From assembly GCA_036365145.1 (NCBI GenBank), contig JAEOAD010000029.1:24669001-24733000 (forward strand): 64,000 nucleotides of DNA, given 5' to 3'. The translations under genes were made by a program, and so were the position numbers. Positions 23,117 to 35,095 of this stretch are shown here, in pieces. This stretch comes from Orientallactaga sibirica. Its lineage: Eukaryota; Chordata; Mammalia; Rodentia; Dipodidae. Each line of letters begins with the position of its first letter. Within the stretch, counting starts at the first letter, position 1. The notes below the pieces were generated by a model. It searched no databases. It saw only the letters and a list, made by a program, of their open reading frames with translations, and was not told where the DNA came from.

Positions 23117-25945
23117 ATGGAGAGAACAAATACATATACTTCAATAATAACTCTTAATATCAATGGCCTCAATGCCCCAACCAAAAGACACAGGCTTGCA
23201 GATTAGATTAAAAGGCAGGATCCTGACATCTGTTTCCTACAGGAAACTCATCTCTAAAAAAAGACAGACATCTTCTTAGGGAGAAAGGATGGAAAATGGT
23301 ATTTCAAGGAAATAGGCCTAGGAAACAAGCAGTTAGGGTTGCTATCCTAATATCTGACAGGATAAACTTCAAACCAACATTAGTGAGGAAAGATGAAGAA
23401 GGTCATTTTATACTGATTAAAGGAACACTCCAGAAGGAGGACATTACAATCCTAAATGTATATTCACCTAGCATGGGGTCTGCCAATTTCATCAAATAAA
23501 CACTATTAGACTTAAAGTCAGAGATAACACCAAACACAATTGTAGCGGGTGACTTCAATACCCCATTCTCATCAGTTAATATGTCCTCTTGGCAAAAAAA
23601 TAAAGAGAGAGACATCTTGATTAAATGATGTCATGGAACAAATAAATGGACCTAATACATGCATATTCAGAACACTCCATCCAAATGTTGCAGAATATAC
23701 ATTGTTCTCAGCAGCACATGGAACATTATCTAAAATAGATCATATAGTAGGACACAAATCAAATCTTAATGAATACAGGAAAATTGCAATTAATCCCTTG
23801 TACTCTATCTGACTACAATGGGATTAAACTGCAAATCAGCAACAAGAGAAACTACAGAGCATACAGAAATTCATGGAGACTTAACAGTACACTATTTAAT
23901 GATGAATGGGCCATTGAAGAAATTACAAAGTAAATCAATAAATTCATAGAATCAAATGATGATGAGAATGCAACATACCAATACCTTTGGGACACAATGA
24001 AGGCAGTCTTAAGAATTAAATTTATAGCTCTAAGTGCCTATATTAAGAAATTAGAGAGTTCACAAGTAAACAATGTAATACTTCACCTTAAGTCCTTAGA
24101 AAAAGAAGAAGGCAAAACAAAAATCAGTAGATGGGAATAAATAATAAATATTAGGGAAGAAATTAATGAAATAAAAAAAGAAAAATCCAAAGATTCAATG
24201 AAACAAAGAGTGGTTCTTTGGAAGGATAAACAAGATTGATAAACCCTTAGCAAATCTGGCAAGACAAAAGAGAGAAAAGACAAAAATAAATATAATTAGA
24301 GATGAACAAGGCACAATTACAACAGATACCAAAGAAATTCAGAAAACAATAATGACATACTTTAAGAATACATATATGCCTCTAAGTTTGAAAACCTGAA
24401 AGAAATGGATGATTTCCTTCATTCATATGACCTACCAAAATTAAATCATTTTGAGATAAACTATTTAAATAAACCTACAAGAAGTATGGAGATGATCCAA
24501 GCAGTTATAGAAAGTCTCCCAACTAAAAAAAAAGTCCAGGACCAAATGGATTCACTGTTGAATTTTACCAGTCCTTCATGGAAGAACTAACACCACTGTT
24601 TCTCAAATTTTTACATAAAATAGAAAAGGAAGGAATTCTACCAAATCCCTTCTATGAAGCCAGCATCACCCTGATATCAAAACCAGACAAAGATAGAACA
24701 AAAAATAAATTTACAGACAAATCTCCACCTTGAACATAGATGCAAACATTGTCAAAAAAATATTGGCAAATAGAATACAAGAATATATCAGAAAGATTAT
24801 TCACCCTGAACAAGTAGGCTTTATCCCAGAGATGCAGGGGCAGTTCAACATATGCAAATCAATAAATGTAAGACACCATATAAATGGTCTGAAGGACAAA
24901 AATCCCATGATCATCTTAATAGATGCACAAAAGGTATTCTACAAAATCCAACATACCTTCATGGTAAAAGTATTACAGAAACTGGGAATAGAAGGAACAT
25001 ATCTCAACATAATAAAAGCTATTTATGACAAACCTACAGCCAACATAATACCAACTGGGGAAAACCTTGAAGCTTTTCCACTAAATTCAGGAACAAAACA
25101 AGGGTGTCCATCTTCTCCAGTTTTATTTAATATAGTACTGGAAGTCTTAGCTATAGCAATAAGGCAAGAGACACTCATAAAGGGGATACAAATTCGAAGG
25201 AAAGAGATCAAATTATCATTATTTGCAGATAATATTATTCTATACATAAAAACCCTAATGAATCTACCAACAAACTGTAAGAGCTGATAAACACTTTTCT
25301 CAACATAGCAGGATTCAAAATAAACACACAGAAATCAGTAGCTTTTCTATATGCTGACAACAAACATGAAGAGGATGAAATCAGGGAATCTCTCTCATTC
25401 ACAATTGCCTCAAAAAAAAAAAAGTACCTTGGCAATGGAACAGAATAGAGGACCCAGATATTAATCCAGGCAGCTAAAGCCACCTGATTTTTGACAAAAA
25501 ATGCCAAAAATATTCATTGGAGAAAAGATAGCCTCTTCAACATGTGGGCTGAGAATACTAGATATCTATATGTAGACAGATAAAAATAGATCCCTGTCTC
25601 TTTCCATGCACAAGAATCAAGTCCAAGTGGATAAGGGACCATAATATCAGACCTGAAACTCTGAAACTTCTAGAGGAAAAGTACTGGAAACCCTTCAACA
25701 TATTGGCATAGCAATGCCTTTCTGAATATAACCCCAATTGCTCAGGGAATGAAACCACTTATCAACCACTGGGAGCTCATGAAATTACAAAGCTTTTGTA
25801 CAGCAAAGGACACTAAGAATGAAGCAAAGAGTCAACTTACAGAATGGGAGAAAATCTTTGCCAGCTATCCATTTGACAGAGGATTAATATCCAGAATATA
25901 CAAAGATCTCAAAAAACCGAACACTGAAAATTCAAACATATGACA
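23117..25945 (+). pseudogene. L1 ORF2 pseudogene (endonuclease / reverse transcriptase)
   Basis: The likely start is ATG 23117, followed by TLNINGLNAPTKRHRLAD. In-frame stops occur at 23204 and 23255. Endonuclease landmarks: FLQETHL, LNVYSPSMGSANF (about 23452-23494), AGDFNTP (GDF at 23548-23556) and SKIDHIVGHK. The catalytic SDHNG block reads SDYNG (23808-23822). [24 protein letters not shown] (Asp at 24922) and FADN (25222-25233) instead of FADD. After an internal deletion at about 25432 the C-terminal portion resumes (LQSFCTAKDTKNEAKS, WEKIFASYPFDRGLISRIYK at about 25840-25908). The zinc-knuckle end is absent. Confidence 0.92.
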
Positions 25946-25955
25946 AAAAATTCAG

Positions 25956-26242
25956 CACTATGAAGAGAATAATTTCACTCATTGTTGCTGTGGACTGAGT
26001 TCAACATCTAAGTACTGTTGTAATCATTTACACTTTAGTTGTGATGCATTCCTTCATAATAATCATTTTCATAACCCCTTTTCATCTACTAGAATTAGTA
26101 TATGAAACCCCATAAAAATACCTAGTCAAAACTTTTATGGCTATTACATTAATTCTAGAAAAAAATTCAAACAGTTTTATTATTGTTCCTGTCTTTGTAA
26201 ATGCTTAAGAGTTTCCTGGATTTGACTTATCTTTCAAATATC
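25956..26242. other. Unassigned AT-rich sequence
   Basis: Flank to the right of the L1 TSD; nothing recognised. Confidence 0.4.
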
Positions 26243-26352
26243 AGAGCTAGGAATGGTGGTTCATCCTTGAATGCCAGCTTCTGAGAAGATTGGTAGTTCT
26301 GTGACAGCTGGGGCTGAATCATGAGTTTCAGGCCAACATGGACAACAGAGTA
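26243..26352 (+). mobile_element. Old B1-type SINE remnant
   Basis: gctaggaatggtggttcatc ... gaatgccagcttctgag ... gagtttcaggccaacatgg follows B1 order with heavy divergence and little tail. Confidence 0.62.
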
Positions 26353-26449
26353 AGATGCTGCTTTCTCTACTTCTTATTTATCCTTAGAGATTTTATAGTT
26401 TTATAAGGCATAGAATTATGAACTTTCCTAGATCCATGAAATAGATTTT

Positions 26450-26677
26450 CATTTATTGATTAGAGACAGAGATAAGGAGAAAGACAGAGAGAGAGAGAGA
26501 GGGAGAGAGAGAGTGAAAGAGTGAGAATGGGCACACCAGGACCTCTAGCCACTGCAAATAAACTCTGGACACATTCGCCACCTCGAGCATCTGGCTAACT
26601 TGGGACCTGGAAATTGAAACAAGGTCCTTAGGTTTCTCAGGCATGTGTCTTAACTCTTAATCCATCTCTTCCAGCCC
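26450..26677 (-). mobile_element. B2-like SINE, antisense
   Basis: A GA-rich tail complement, ggcacaccaggacctctagc, a weakened B-box complement (gaaattgaaacaaggtcct) and a head complement ending ccagccc. CCATGAAATA is repeated at 26434-26443 and 26678-26687 with further partial match, consistent with a TSD of about 14 bp. Confidence 0.87.
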
Positions 26678-27883
26678 CCATGAAATATATTTAAGTTAGG
26701 TTATTTTTGTCAATACTTTTTTTATTTTTCACATTCATGCTCATTTTTGAATGGCATATTTTAAGACTCCTTTTGAATATTTTTTTCCTTTTTCTCATAT
26801 ACTTACCAGATTTGTTGCTTGCATTTTCTAAAGCTCATTGTCTCCTGAGCCATGTTTCTTTATGTTCCTTTTAAACATACTTTAGTTTTTCTGTATGTTG
26901 CTTAACATTTTTATCAGGTTCCCATGCCAACCTAAATCCCATTGAGAAGACATTTCCAGTTTAGGCCTTTTTTTAATGGTTATAGTTTTGCCTTATGAAT
27001 ATAGAATTTTTTGCATTTTGAAATTTTCATTCACATTTTCCTTCACTTTTATAAATATGTTCTTTAGACATTTTTTCTGTATGGATTGGATTACATTTTG
27101 ATGATAAAAAAAGATGCAGGAAGAAATGACAAAGAGATACAGACATGGTCTTTATTTGGAAACAGTAGAAGATAAATGAAAGGGAGCCTTCCTGGCAAAG
27201 TGACAAGGACAGAATTACTACATTCCTTTTTAGGTAGCATTACATCAAATGAAGTTCAAATAGAATGGCACAGCACCATTGTATTCTGAAGTTTCTACCC
27301 TATTCAAAGCCATTGGGCATGAATACATTCTTCAAGGAGTTCTTGGATTATTTCCTGGTAAAATGGATTATCTTGAGCCATAATTAGCATAATTCTGAAA
27401 AGTTTGGTAAACCACCAAAAAATGAGCAGCGTCTGAGGTCCTCATTAATGTAAGGAGAAGGTGGAACACTTCCATATAATTTCACCTTAAAATGGGTGCT
27501 GCAATGTGGTCAGGGGCAAAAGCATTGTGTTTTATGTCGCTTGGGGGGGGGTCTCTCTCTGTCACATGTAATAATTCACACTATGACAAAATAAGGAGGC
27601 CATAATTAAGTTGAGCTTGACATGGAGAGCAACTAAAATAGACACAAATTTATTTTCTGTGTTGTAATTCCCTGTCTGTTATACAAAGTATCAATCTAGA
27701 GTCTGAGAAATTAATCTATAGAAGAATTGATCATAAAGCAGAGATGTTTCGTGTAAATTAGGAGCACACTGGTATATAATATGGGCCTAAGTCCTTGGAT
27801 TAGCTTCAGGTCTGATTGTGAAGGATGAACTATTGTACATGCAAAATTTTGGAGTGGGTCAGTTTTGTTTTCATCATTTTTGA
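26678..27883. other. Unassigned sequence with a short poly-G run
   Basis: AT-rich at the left and more balanced from 27100. A G8 run lies near 27542-27549. No recognised element. Confidence 0.4.
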
Positions 27884-28035
27884 GCTGGGGCGGAGTGGTG
27901 CATGCCTTTAATTCCAGCACTCAGGAAGCATAGGTAGGTGGATCACCATGGGTTCAATGCCACCCTGAGCCTACATAGTGAATTATAGCTCAGCCTTGGC
28001 TAGAGAGAGACCCTACCTAGAAAAACCAAATGATA
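27884..28035 (+). mobile_element. B1-type SINE
   Basis: gagctggggcggagtggtgc ... tttaattccagcactcagg ... gaccctacctagaaaaacc. Head and body are complete; moderate divergence. The tail grades into the AAT microsatellite next to it. Confidence 0.87.
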
Positions 28036-28076
28036 ATAATAAATAATAAATAATAATGATAATAATAATAATAATT
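28029..28076 (+). repeat. (AAT)n-type microsatellite grown from a SINE tail
   Basis: Irregular ATAATAATA repeats directly continue the A-tail of the preceding B1, a typical origin for trinucleotide microsatellites. Confidence 0.88.
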
Positions 28077-29192
28077 GAAAATCCATCTTTTACTGAAATG
28101 GGTTAGATTTATTTTCATTATTTTTGATTTGCTTCTGGAGCATTGAATCTTCTAGTAACCTTTGAATTATTTTAGTCCTTTCTAATCTTCCTCCTTTGTT
28201 TATTCCATCCCCCAGTAACCATAAATTTTGTGAATTTTGGGTATATTAATATATCTCACAAGTTATATAAATACTTGTAATTATTAAATCTGATTGAATA
28301 TTGTCTTTTTGTGTCTGTAGTGCCTGTGTATATGTATGTATATTTATACTTATGTGTACGGGGGAACATGTGTACTTTTATGTATGTGCATGTGGAGTCT
28401 AGAGAATGACACTGAGTGTCTTCCTTAGTCATTCTCAACCTTATTTTTTTAATTATTAAAGTATTGTATTTTTTTTGAGGGAAGTACAGAGCCAAGGAAA
28501 GGCACCAAAAATGGCTAGAGATCCCATGTGGAGTGTCTGGAAAAATAATGTGGAAAGAAAAGAGAAAAGAAAGTTCAAGGAGTTCCTGCCATATGTGGAG
28601 CTGAAGAGTAAGGGCTAGGACCTGGGCCTGGGCCTAGGCCAAGTCAGCCCATGCCAAGTGGTCAGAAAGCCTGCCCTCCCTTTGCAAAAGTATTTATGAC
28701 CTTATAGGGGTGGGCTGTCTTCCAGCTCAGGTGAACCAGAGGGACAGCTGGTTGGTTAGGGCAAGGGGCCATCTCAGAAAGAGGCTAGACCTGACACCAA
28801 GTTCTTGGGGCTGAACTTGACCAATCACAATGTTTAAATCCTATGAAAGACCTCCCTCCCAGGAGAAGTCCTGATTGTTTGTGGAAAAACAGGTCTAGGG
28901 AAGTGGGCAAGAGATAAGATTTCAGATCATCTTTGCTCTCTAGCAAGTGCAGATTTTCCTGCCTTTTTTACCTTCAGGGGTTGAGTCATCTATACTGTAC
29001 TACACCTGTCATGAGAAGACCCTCTTAACTGCTGTTAGAAGAAAAGGAGCAATGACATCAGATTGTGAACTATTCCCTGCTGAATGGGGAACTGAGTTGT
29101 GGCAGAGTGTTTCCCAGAAAAAGAAGTATTCTAAAGGACCCAGAAAGTGTATTAATGGAGTGTAGGAAAATAGTCTTGGAAGAAAATGTTGA
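28077..29192. other. Unassigned; GC-richer block at 28580-28960
   Basis: The block includes cctgggcctgggcctaggcc, a CCAAT-type word (accaatcacaatg) and a tttaaatcc TATA-like run, which would fit an ERV-type LTR. No TG...CA ends or TSD could be fixed. No coding frame is convincing. Confidence 0.35.
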
Positions 29193-29193
29193 G

Positions 29194-29232
<39 letters not shown>

Positions 29233-29445
29233 AACAATGTCTCTGCACCTAGAACTCAGTAATACAGCTAGTTTAGCTAGCCTGCAAAGCATAGGGATGG
29301 ATCCTTTTGTCTTCACCTCCCACATGCTCAAAGTGAGCCTCTTCTACTGTGCTCAGCATTTTCTTTGGATTGTTTGGATCTGAAACCAGGTCTTCATGGT
29401 TATGTGGCAATCATTTTACTGACTGAGCTGTCTTGGTTACATATA
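29193..29445 (-). mobile_element. B4-like composite SINE, antisense, with 35-T tail
   Basis: On the minus strand: an ID/tRNA-like head (ccaagacagctcagtcagta), a B-box-like ggtttcagatcc, a B1-like part and then a pure A tail (T tract at 29197-29231 on the plus strand). The long uninterrupted tail suggests either a younger insertion or tail expansion. Confidence 0.68.
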
Positions 29446-31376
29446 GTCTTAACTACTAGTTTTGAATCACACATAGAAGGTATGATTAGAAATGACAAAA
29501 AGTACAAATACCTTCTAAAAAATAAGCAAGCAAAGCAGTAGCCTTCTGAATGTGACTTAGTCATTCAATTCACTTTTCTACCTGCCCATATACATTGACT
29601 TCCATCTTGTCTTTCCCACTCTGTCTCTTGCTCTCACTCTCTCTCACATGCACACACATACACACACATATAAACATATACATACACACACTTACATGTC
29701 TCCCACTTAAGACCATGAGCATTGAACTTCTCAGGCAGTAAATATGGCTGGTCATTTGACCAATTTCTAAAAGCATTCAATTGGGATTATTTACCAGGCA
29801 GTTTAAGCACTCATTTAGAAAATGGGAATAAGAAAAGCTCATTTGGAACAAGTTCCAATTATTGCAGAGTAGTCCACCAGTTAAATATATATTCTTGAAT
29901 TCTGAAATACTTAGCATCATTAAATTTCCTCCTTCAGCAACTAAACACCAGGACACTCATCTGCTGAGTCATTAAAATAGAGTACTAAGAAATGATGAAA
30001 TGTTGATTCACTTTCAAAGTTTCCCTGTAATGAAAGTTGATGCTTAAATTTTGCATCTCATTTGTTTCTGTTAATATCCATGAGCTCCTGGCCTCTGTAT
30101 GCCCTTTAGTTTGCTCAGTAACACTCTTCAGAATTTACTACCAACTTGATAGCATTCTTAATTGAGTGAAGCAAAATAGTAATGCAGGAGTGTCCTTAAA
30201 GAAAAAAATAGTATCATTATTTTGTGGATGTTAAGTTTCTCCAATCAAATAAATTTCAATTTATGTTCCTTTTGCTTTAATATATAACTTTTTTCAGAGC
30301 ATAAATGTTCAGCCCAGTGCAATGGTGATTTTTGCAGACTTCCATTCACAAACAGTGTTCTGGACAGTACAATTGATTAGCTAAGAAATAAGGCTAGTAT
30401 TTACTTGGTAATTGAGGGGTAATAGTACTTGCTTAAAAAAAAAAAAAAAAAAGAAAACGTTGCAAATAGATCACTCCTTTTCCCTTTGGAGAAATGCAAA
30501 AGGTGCTACCTTCCACATGGCCATAAATTACAGAAAATCATAGCTTGGTGAGAAAACTAGTATTACTGAAAACCAGGGTTAATGGGCAAAATTGTACTCA
30601 TGTGCCCAACTATATACTCCTGTAGAGATGCCGCAGATGTCTGGATGGGTAGTTTGTATTTAATGTAAAAATAAAAGACAGTTCAGTGACTAAAAAGGCA
30701 CCATAAAGTCTGCTGAAGATGAAAAAATGTTATACGTTCTGTTTTTTGCAATATGTGTGGAGACCAAGCACAGGGGTTTAATGAGGCTGGTGGAACTTGA
30801 GAAGGCAGCTCATTACTATTAAGGATATTTTTATGGAATTGGACAATTATGACATGTAAAAACTATACAGAATTTAGTTTTATGCAAAGGATATGTGTAC
30901 TACTTTGAGCAGTGGGAGGAGAGATGAAACAGAAGAGATGGTGATGATAGCAAATGTATTTAAGTTCATTATATATGTGCATGATCATAGCTAGGCCACA
31001 CATTATATTCTATAATTAATATATGCTAATTAAAAAGACAACTAAACTTTCTAAGACTAAAAAAAACACTTATTTTTCTAGGTGAATTATTTCTCCAAAT
31101 ATACCCAGTAAAACACAAAATTCTGTTTACATCCTGAAATTCTAAATGTGGTTTAAACAATTATATTTTGCAGATGAATATTTCAGGTACAAACAAGATT
31201 TGATTGCAAAATTGTCATAGAATAGCACCTGCATTTTCATAATTAGTTATAACTGTCGGTCATGTAAATGTTATTATTGCTCTAAACATCTTTATGAAGG
31301 TGAGGGTTACTTGAAGTGATAATATGTGCACTTATTTTTGAAAGCTCACACATTTCTTCCAAGAAAAGTTTACTTG
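29446..31376. other. Unassigned sequence with small CA-rich and poly-A tracts
   Basis: A (CA/TA)-rich stretch lies near 29645-29700 and an A17-18 tract near 30435-30452. Otherwise no recognised element. Confidence 0.45.
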
Positions 31377-31608
31377 ATGTGCTGGAGAGATGGCTTAGCA
31401 GCTAAGGCACTTGCTGGTAAAGTCTAAGGACCTGGGTTGGATTCCCCAGTACCCATGAAAGCCAAATGCACAATGTGGTGCATGCAACTGGAGTTCTGGA
31501 GTTCGTTTACAGTGGCTAGAGAACCTGCAGTGCCCATTCTCTCTCTCTATTTGCCTCTTTCTCTCCCTCTCTCAAATAAATTAATTAAATGTATAAAAAG
31601 TTAAAAAG
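31377..31608 (+). mobile_element. B2-like SINE (short subfamily)
   Basis: gtgctggagagatggcttag (A box), gggttggattccccagtacc (B box), aatgtggtgcatgcaactgg, a CT-rich stretch and an (AAATTA) tail. Near-intact pol III promoter. Confidence 0.9.
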
Positions 31609-31616
31609 AAATGTTT

Positions 31617-31830
31617 TGGGCTAGGGAAATTGGTTAACAGTTAAGAAATGTGTTGGCAAAGCCAGAGGACCCAAGTTCACCTCCCCAGGACCCAACATAG
31701 GCTAGATGGACAATGTGGTAAATGCATCTGGAGTTCATTTGCAGCAGCTGGAGGCCCTAACACACTCATTCTCTGTCTATCTTCTTCTTTCTCTTTCTCT
31801 CTCTCTTTTTTATCTTTCAAATAAATAAAT
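31617..31830 (+). mobile_element. B2-like SINE (short subfamily)
   Basis: gggctagggaaattggttaa, caagttcacctccccagga and tggacaatgtggtaaatgc, then CT-rich and AAATAAATAAAT. It lies within 10 bp of the preceding B2-like copy in the same orientation, but sequence differences show separate insertions. Confidence 0.87.
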
Positions 31831-31925
31831 ATTTAAACATCCAAATATTTACCTTATGTAAACTTAGAAGAAATTTGTATTTTAAAATAAGACATGTGGT
31901 AGATGGGAAAATTACCTACTCAGTG

Positions 31926-31956
<31 letters not shown>

Positions 31957-32874
31957 GGAGGCATAAGTACACTTTCACTGCTTAAGCCCCCAAATAGCTA
32001 CCTTATCACTTCTTTCTCCTCTCTCCTAACTATCTGCTTAAAATATCTTTATCTCTCCTCCATTTTTCATAAAGATTTGTCCCAAGCTGATGTGAGGTTC
32101 AGGAGAATTATTTCTAAAGCTTGGCCTCCTGAGCTCTAGTTTCTGGGGCATACATAGGCTTTTCTGACATCATCTTGGACTCTTTACATTATCAGTGGGT
32201 TTGATACCCTAGCATATTCAACCCAAGTCATTCAGAAGGTTTCTCTTTGCATTTATCAACATTATAGAAGTGGAAAGCTGCTATGCTTGAGAAACAGAGT
32301 GAACAAACAGAGTAGTGTCTAGGGGAAGGGCAGAAGTGACTTTGGAACAGGGAGGCTTAGGGCTCTTACATTTTCTGGGTTAAATTCCTTCCTCCCACAC
32401 ATTCTGTTAAGTAATCTTCCAACCATACTCATTAAGAAACCCTAGTTACACACAGTGGGGCTCTCTGTCTTTCTGTCGGTCTGTCTCTCTCTCTCACACA
32501 CACACATAACAGAAAAAAAAAGATATCAAAGAAGGAGAGGGAATAATTGGAAAGAAAAAAGAGTTCAGTAGGAAGGGTTGGGAAGGGATATAAGAAAAAA
32601 CAATGGGAGTATAATATGACCAAAACAATATGCAACATGTATACAATAAATTTAAAAAGTACAATAAGATAGCTCTACTTAGCTATGGGAGAGAGAAGAA
32701 ACAAAAATGGTAGGTTGAAAACTGATGGGTACAAACAAACAACAAACACACACGCACACATATATTGTCTGGTCTGATATTTATAAAAATGTTTGGGAAA
32801 TGAATTCAAGTTCTCATAATTGTGAGGTCAAGAAGTTTATACACTAAACCATCTTCCAGATAATGCAACAGTTT
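31831..32874. other. Unassigned with poly-T and CT/CA tracts
   Basis: Holds a 27-T tract near 31925-31951, CT/CA-rich DNA near 32461-32507 and CA-rich DNA near 32745-32765. No element identified. Confidence 0.4.
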
Positions 32875-33065
32875 CTTAAATTTTAAATAAATATACACTT
32901 ACCATATGACCAAGATATCATCAGTCCCACATACTAGAGATATTAAAATGCATGCACACCTAAAATTCCCAATAAAAATGTTTAGATTTACTCTGTTCAT
33001 TAAAAAATGGAAATAACTCACATGTCTTTCATTAGGTGGATGAATAAAATAAACTTTGGTAATCA
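32875..33065 (+). mobile_element. Ancient L1 ORF2 3' fragment
   Basis: taccatatgaccaagatatc, then a block ending cattaggtggatgaataaaa, follows the order of the region near the end of ORF2 (the human counterpart reads ...ATCAATGGATGAATGGATAAA). Very diverged and non-coding. Confidence 0.55.
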
Positions 33066-34575
33066 ATGCAAAAATGTAATGTAAAAAGTCTGTAATGGTG
33101 AGTGTATATTGGGGAGATGAGTGTATATTGGAAGAGAGAATGAACACAAAGGTTTCGAGCTGTTTGGTGAGGAAGATAGTGTAGTGTTTGAAGTGTAGGA
33201 TTGTGGAGGAGTGCATAAAGGTAGGGCAACTGAGAGACTAGATAAGATGGCAACCTGAGAGAGACATTTGATTGTCCAACCATTGGTACTTTCTTCTGAG
33301 CTTGGAATGCTAACCATGGAAAATTTTATTTCAAGTTTTGTTATCAATAATTGTTCGACCTCAAATCAGATTTGCCAAAGCATAGAATGAAAAGTAGCAA
33401 CTAAATGAGATAAGAAACACCAAGAGCTCATTTATTTAGCCTGAGAGGCTTGTGCTATCTGAGAGGGTAGGCAAAAGAAGAGAAAGGGTGTGACAGGGTC
33501 TGTAACTAACTCCTGATTATAATGAATGTGTATGAATTGAAAACAGTTCAAAAGGCAAATGTGAATGCATTAAATTTGAGGGAAAATTGCCAGGTATTAA
33601 AGAAAGCAACTCCTCTGTTCACTAAAGTTTTTCATTGTTATTGTTTGATACTATGAATATTTTTAGATAATTTTGCACAAATATAATTGCACGTTATACT
33701 TTCTATTTTCTCCTTTGATGGCTTTATCTCTTTGCAGTTTGTAATATGAATTATATTGCACCAGAGATAGGAAATTTGGAATCAAAATTGTTTCTGCGTG
33801 GTGATTGTTTTACTATTAATTCAATGCATTGTAAAAAAGAAAATTTTGAGAATAATTTAAATGTAATAAGTTTGATGAATTTTTTCAAAGAAATGTTCAA
33901 AATGGTCTCAAAAATATTTTACAGACAAAATTTTGAAGTTAATTTCTTATGATTACTGTTTTTCAGGACAGTATCAAACTGCTTGTATAAAATTTTTCAT
34001 CTATGTTTTGCAGGTCTTTTAATACTTTCTTATTATTTTGTCTGTATCATTAATATATAATTAAGATCAATGTTCTTCTCTAATTCAAAAATATGTGTTG
34101 TAAAATATGTACCATAATCTCAAAATATTATCAGATTATTTCTTTATATTAAATATAAGGATTTCTATTTAAGATTTTTCAATTTTTTCAATTCAAGTTT
34201 TATTGTACTCACTTTCACATATAATCTACTTAACAGTATTTTTCATGTAAATATTTATGATAAACTTTCTTGTTCCATTAAGAAAATAGTTCCAAAAATT
34301 GCTTCTGATATCTGAAATCTTGAAATGTTTTCTAATGTTAGGATTTTTTCAATTTAATTAAATTTATTCAATTCAGCCTCATTGTTCATAAGTTCACTCA
34401 AATGTACTTTGCATCACCCAACAGTTTCTATATTTCTGGAAAATATGTGGATAGATTATATATCTTGGGACTTTAAGAAGATTGCTCCAAAGAGGGTTTG
34501 TATTCCAGCACAGATAGATGGTCAACAAGGAGTGACATAAACTCCTGGCAATTGAAGGTTATTTAGGATTTCTTT
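33066..34575. other. Unassigned AT-rich sequence
   Basis: 33700-34500 is extremely AT-rich. No element or exon recognised. Three overlapping antisense frames at 32899-33347 show no protein similarity. Confidence 0.45.
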
Positions 34576-34816
34576 CTTCTTCTTTTTTTTTTTTTTTAAT
34601 AGAGAGATACAGAGAGAGAGAGAGAGAGGGAGACAGAGATGGGCATGCCAGCAGCCTCTCAGCTGCAGTGAACAAAATCCAGATGCTTGTGCCCCCTTGT
34701 GGTCAAGTGCGGCATTGTGCCCTTGCATCACTTTGCACCTGGGACCTGGAGATTGGAACTGGCATTCTTTGGCTTAGGAGGCAGGCGCCTTAACTGCTAA
34801 GCCATCTCTCCAGCCC
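34576..34816 (-). mobile_element. B2-like SINE (long, CTCF-motif subfamily), antisense
   Basis: GA-rich tail complement, tgccagcagcctctcagctg, gtgcccccttgtggtcaagt, gattggaactggcattcttt (B box complement) and a head complement ending ccagccc. cttctttttttt-type sequence flanks both sides. Confidence 0.9.
34691..34702 (-). promoter_or_regulatory. CTCF-like core motif in a B2-like SINE
   Basis: CCACAAGGGGGC on the minus strand. Rodent B2 SINEs are known to carry and spread CTCF sites with this core. Binding is not shown by sequence alone. Confidence 0.6.
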
Positions 34817-35090
34817 TTCTTTTTTTTTTTTTTTAATTGAAGACTTTATTGTAATGTGAGAGAGGAAGGGGGTGGGGAGAGAAGGACAGGGAAAGGAGGG
34901 AGAAAATGGTGTATTCAGTTGAGAGAGATAGAGCAAGGAGGAAGAGAAGGTGGAGGAGGAGAAGAAGGGAAGGAAGAGAACAATGTGGAGGAGGAAGAGC
35001 AGCAAGATGGATTAAAGAGGAGGGAACGATGTTCTATCTGATCTAGGCATTCAGCACAGAGTGAATGGAACAAATCTGATGGAAAAGTGG
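34817..35090 (+). repeat. Polypurine (GA-rich) tract
   Basis: After a T run, nearly all bases from 34857 to about 35010 on the plus strand are purines (gagagaggaagggggtgggg, ggaggaggagaagaagggaa). The strand asymmetry allows triplex (H-DNA) formation. The antisense Ser/Pro/Phe-rich frame is a by-product of the tract. Confidence 0.85.
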
Positions 35091-35095
35091 GGTGG

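Larger units (their letters stand above)
21535..25945 (+). mobile_element. L1 (LINE-1) copy, 5'-complete, internally deleted, 3'-truncated
   Basis: Order on the plus strand: a 5' UTR beginning near a YY1-like site, ORF1 remnants, ORF2 endonuclease, reverse transcriptase, then a jump at about 25432 into the ORF2 C-terminal part, ending inside ORF2. The perfect 10-bp repeat AAAAATTCAG at 21525-21534 and 25946-25955 is the TSD; the left copy sits after ...CTT, giving the canonical L1 cleavage context TT/AAAA. The length of 4.4 kb compares with roughly 6-7 kb for a full L1. It is full of stops and frameshifts and cannot move. Confidence 0.93.
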
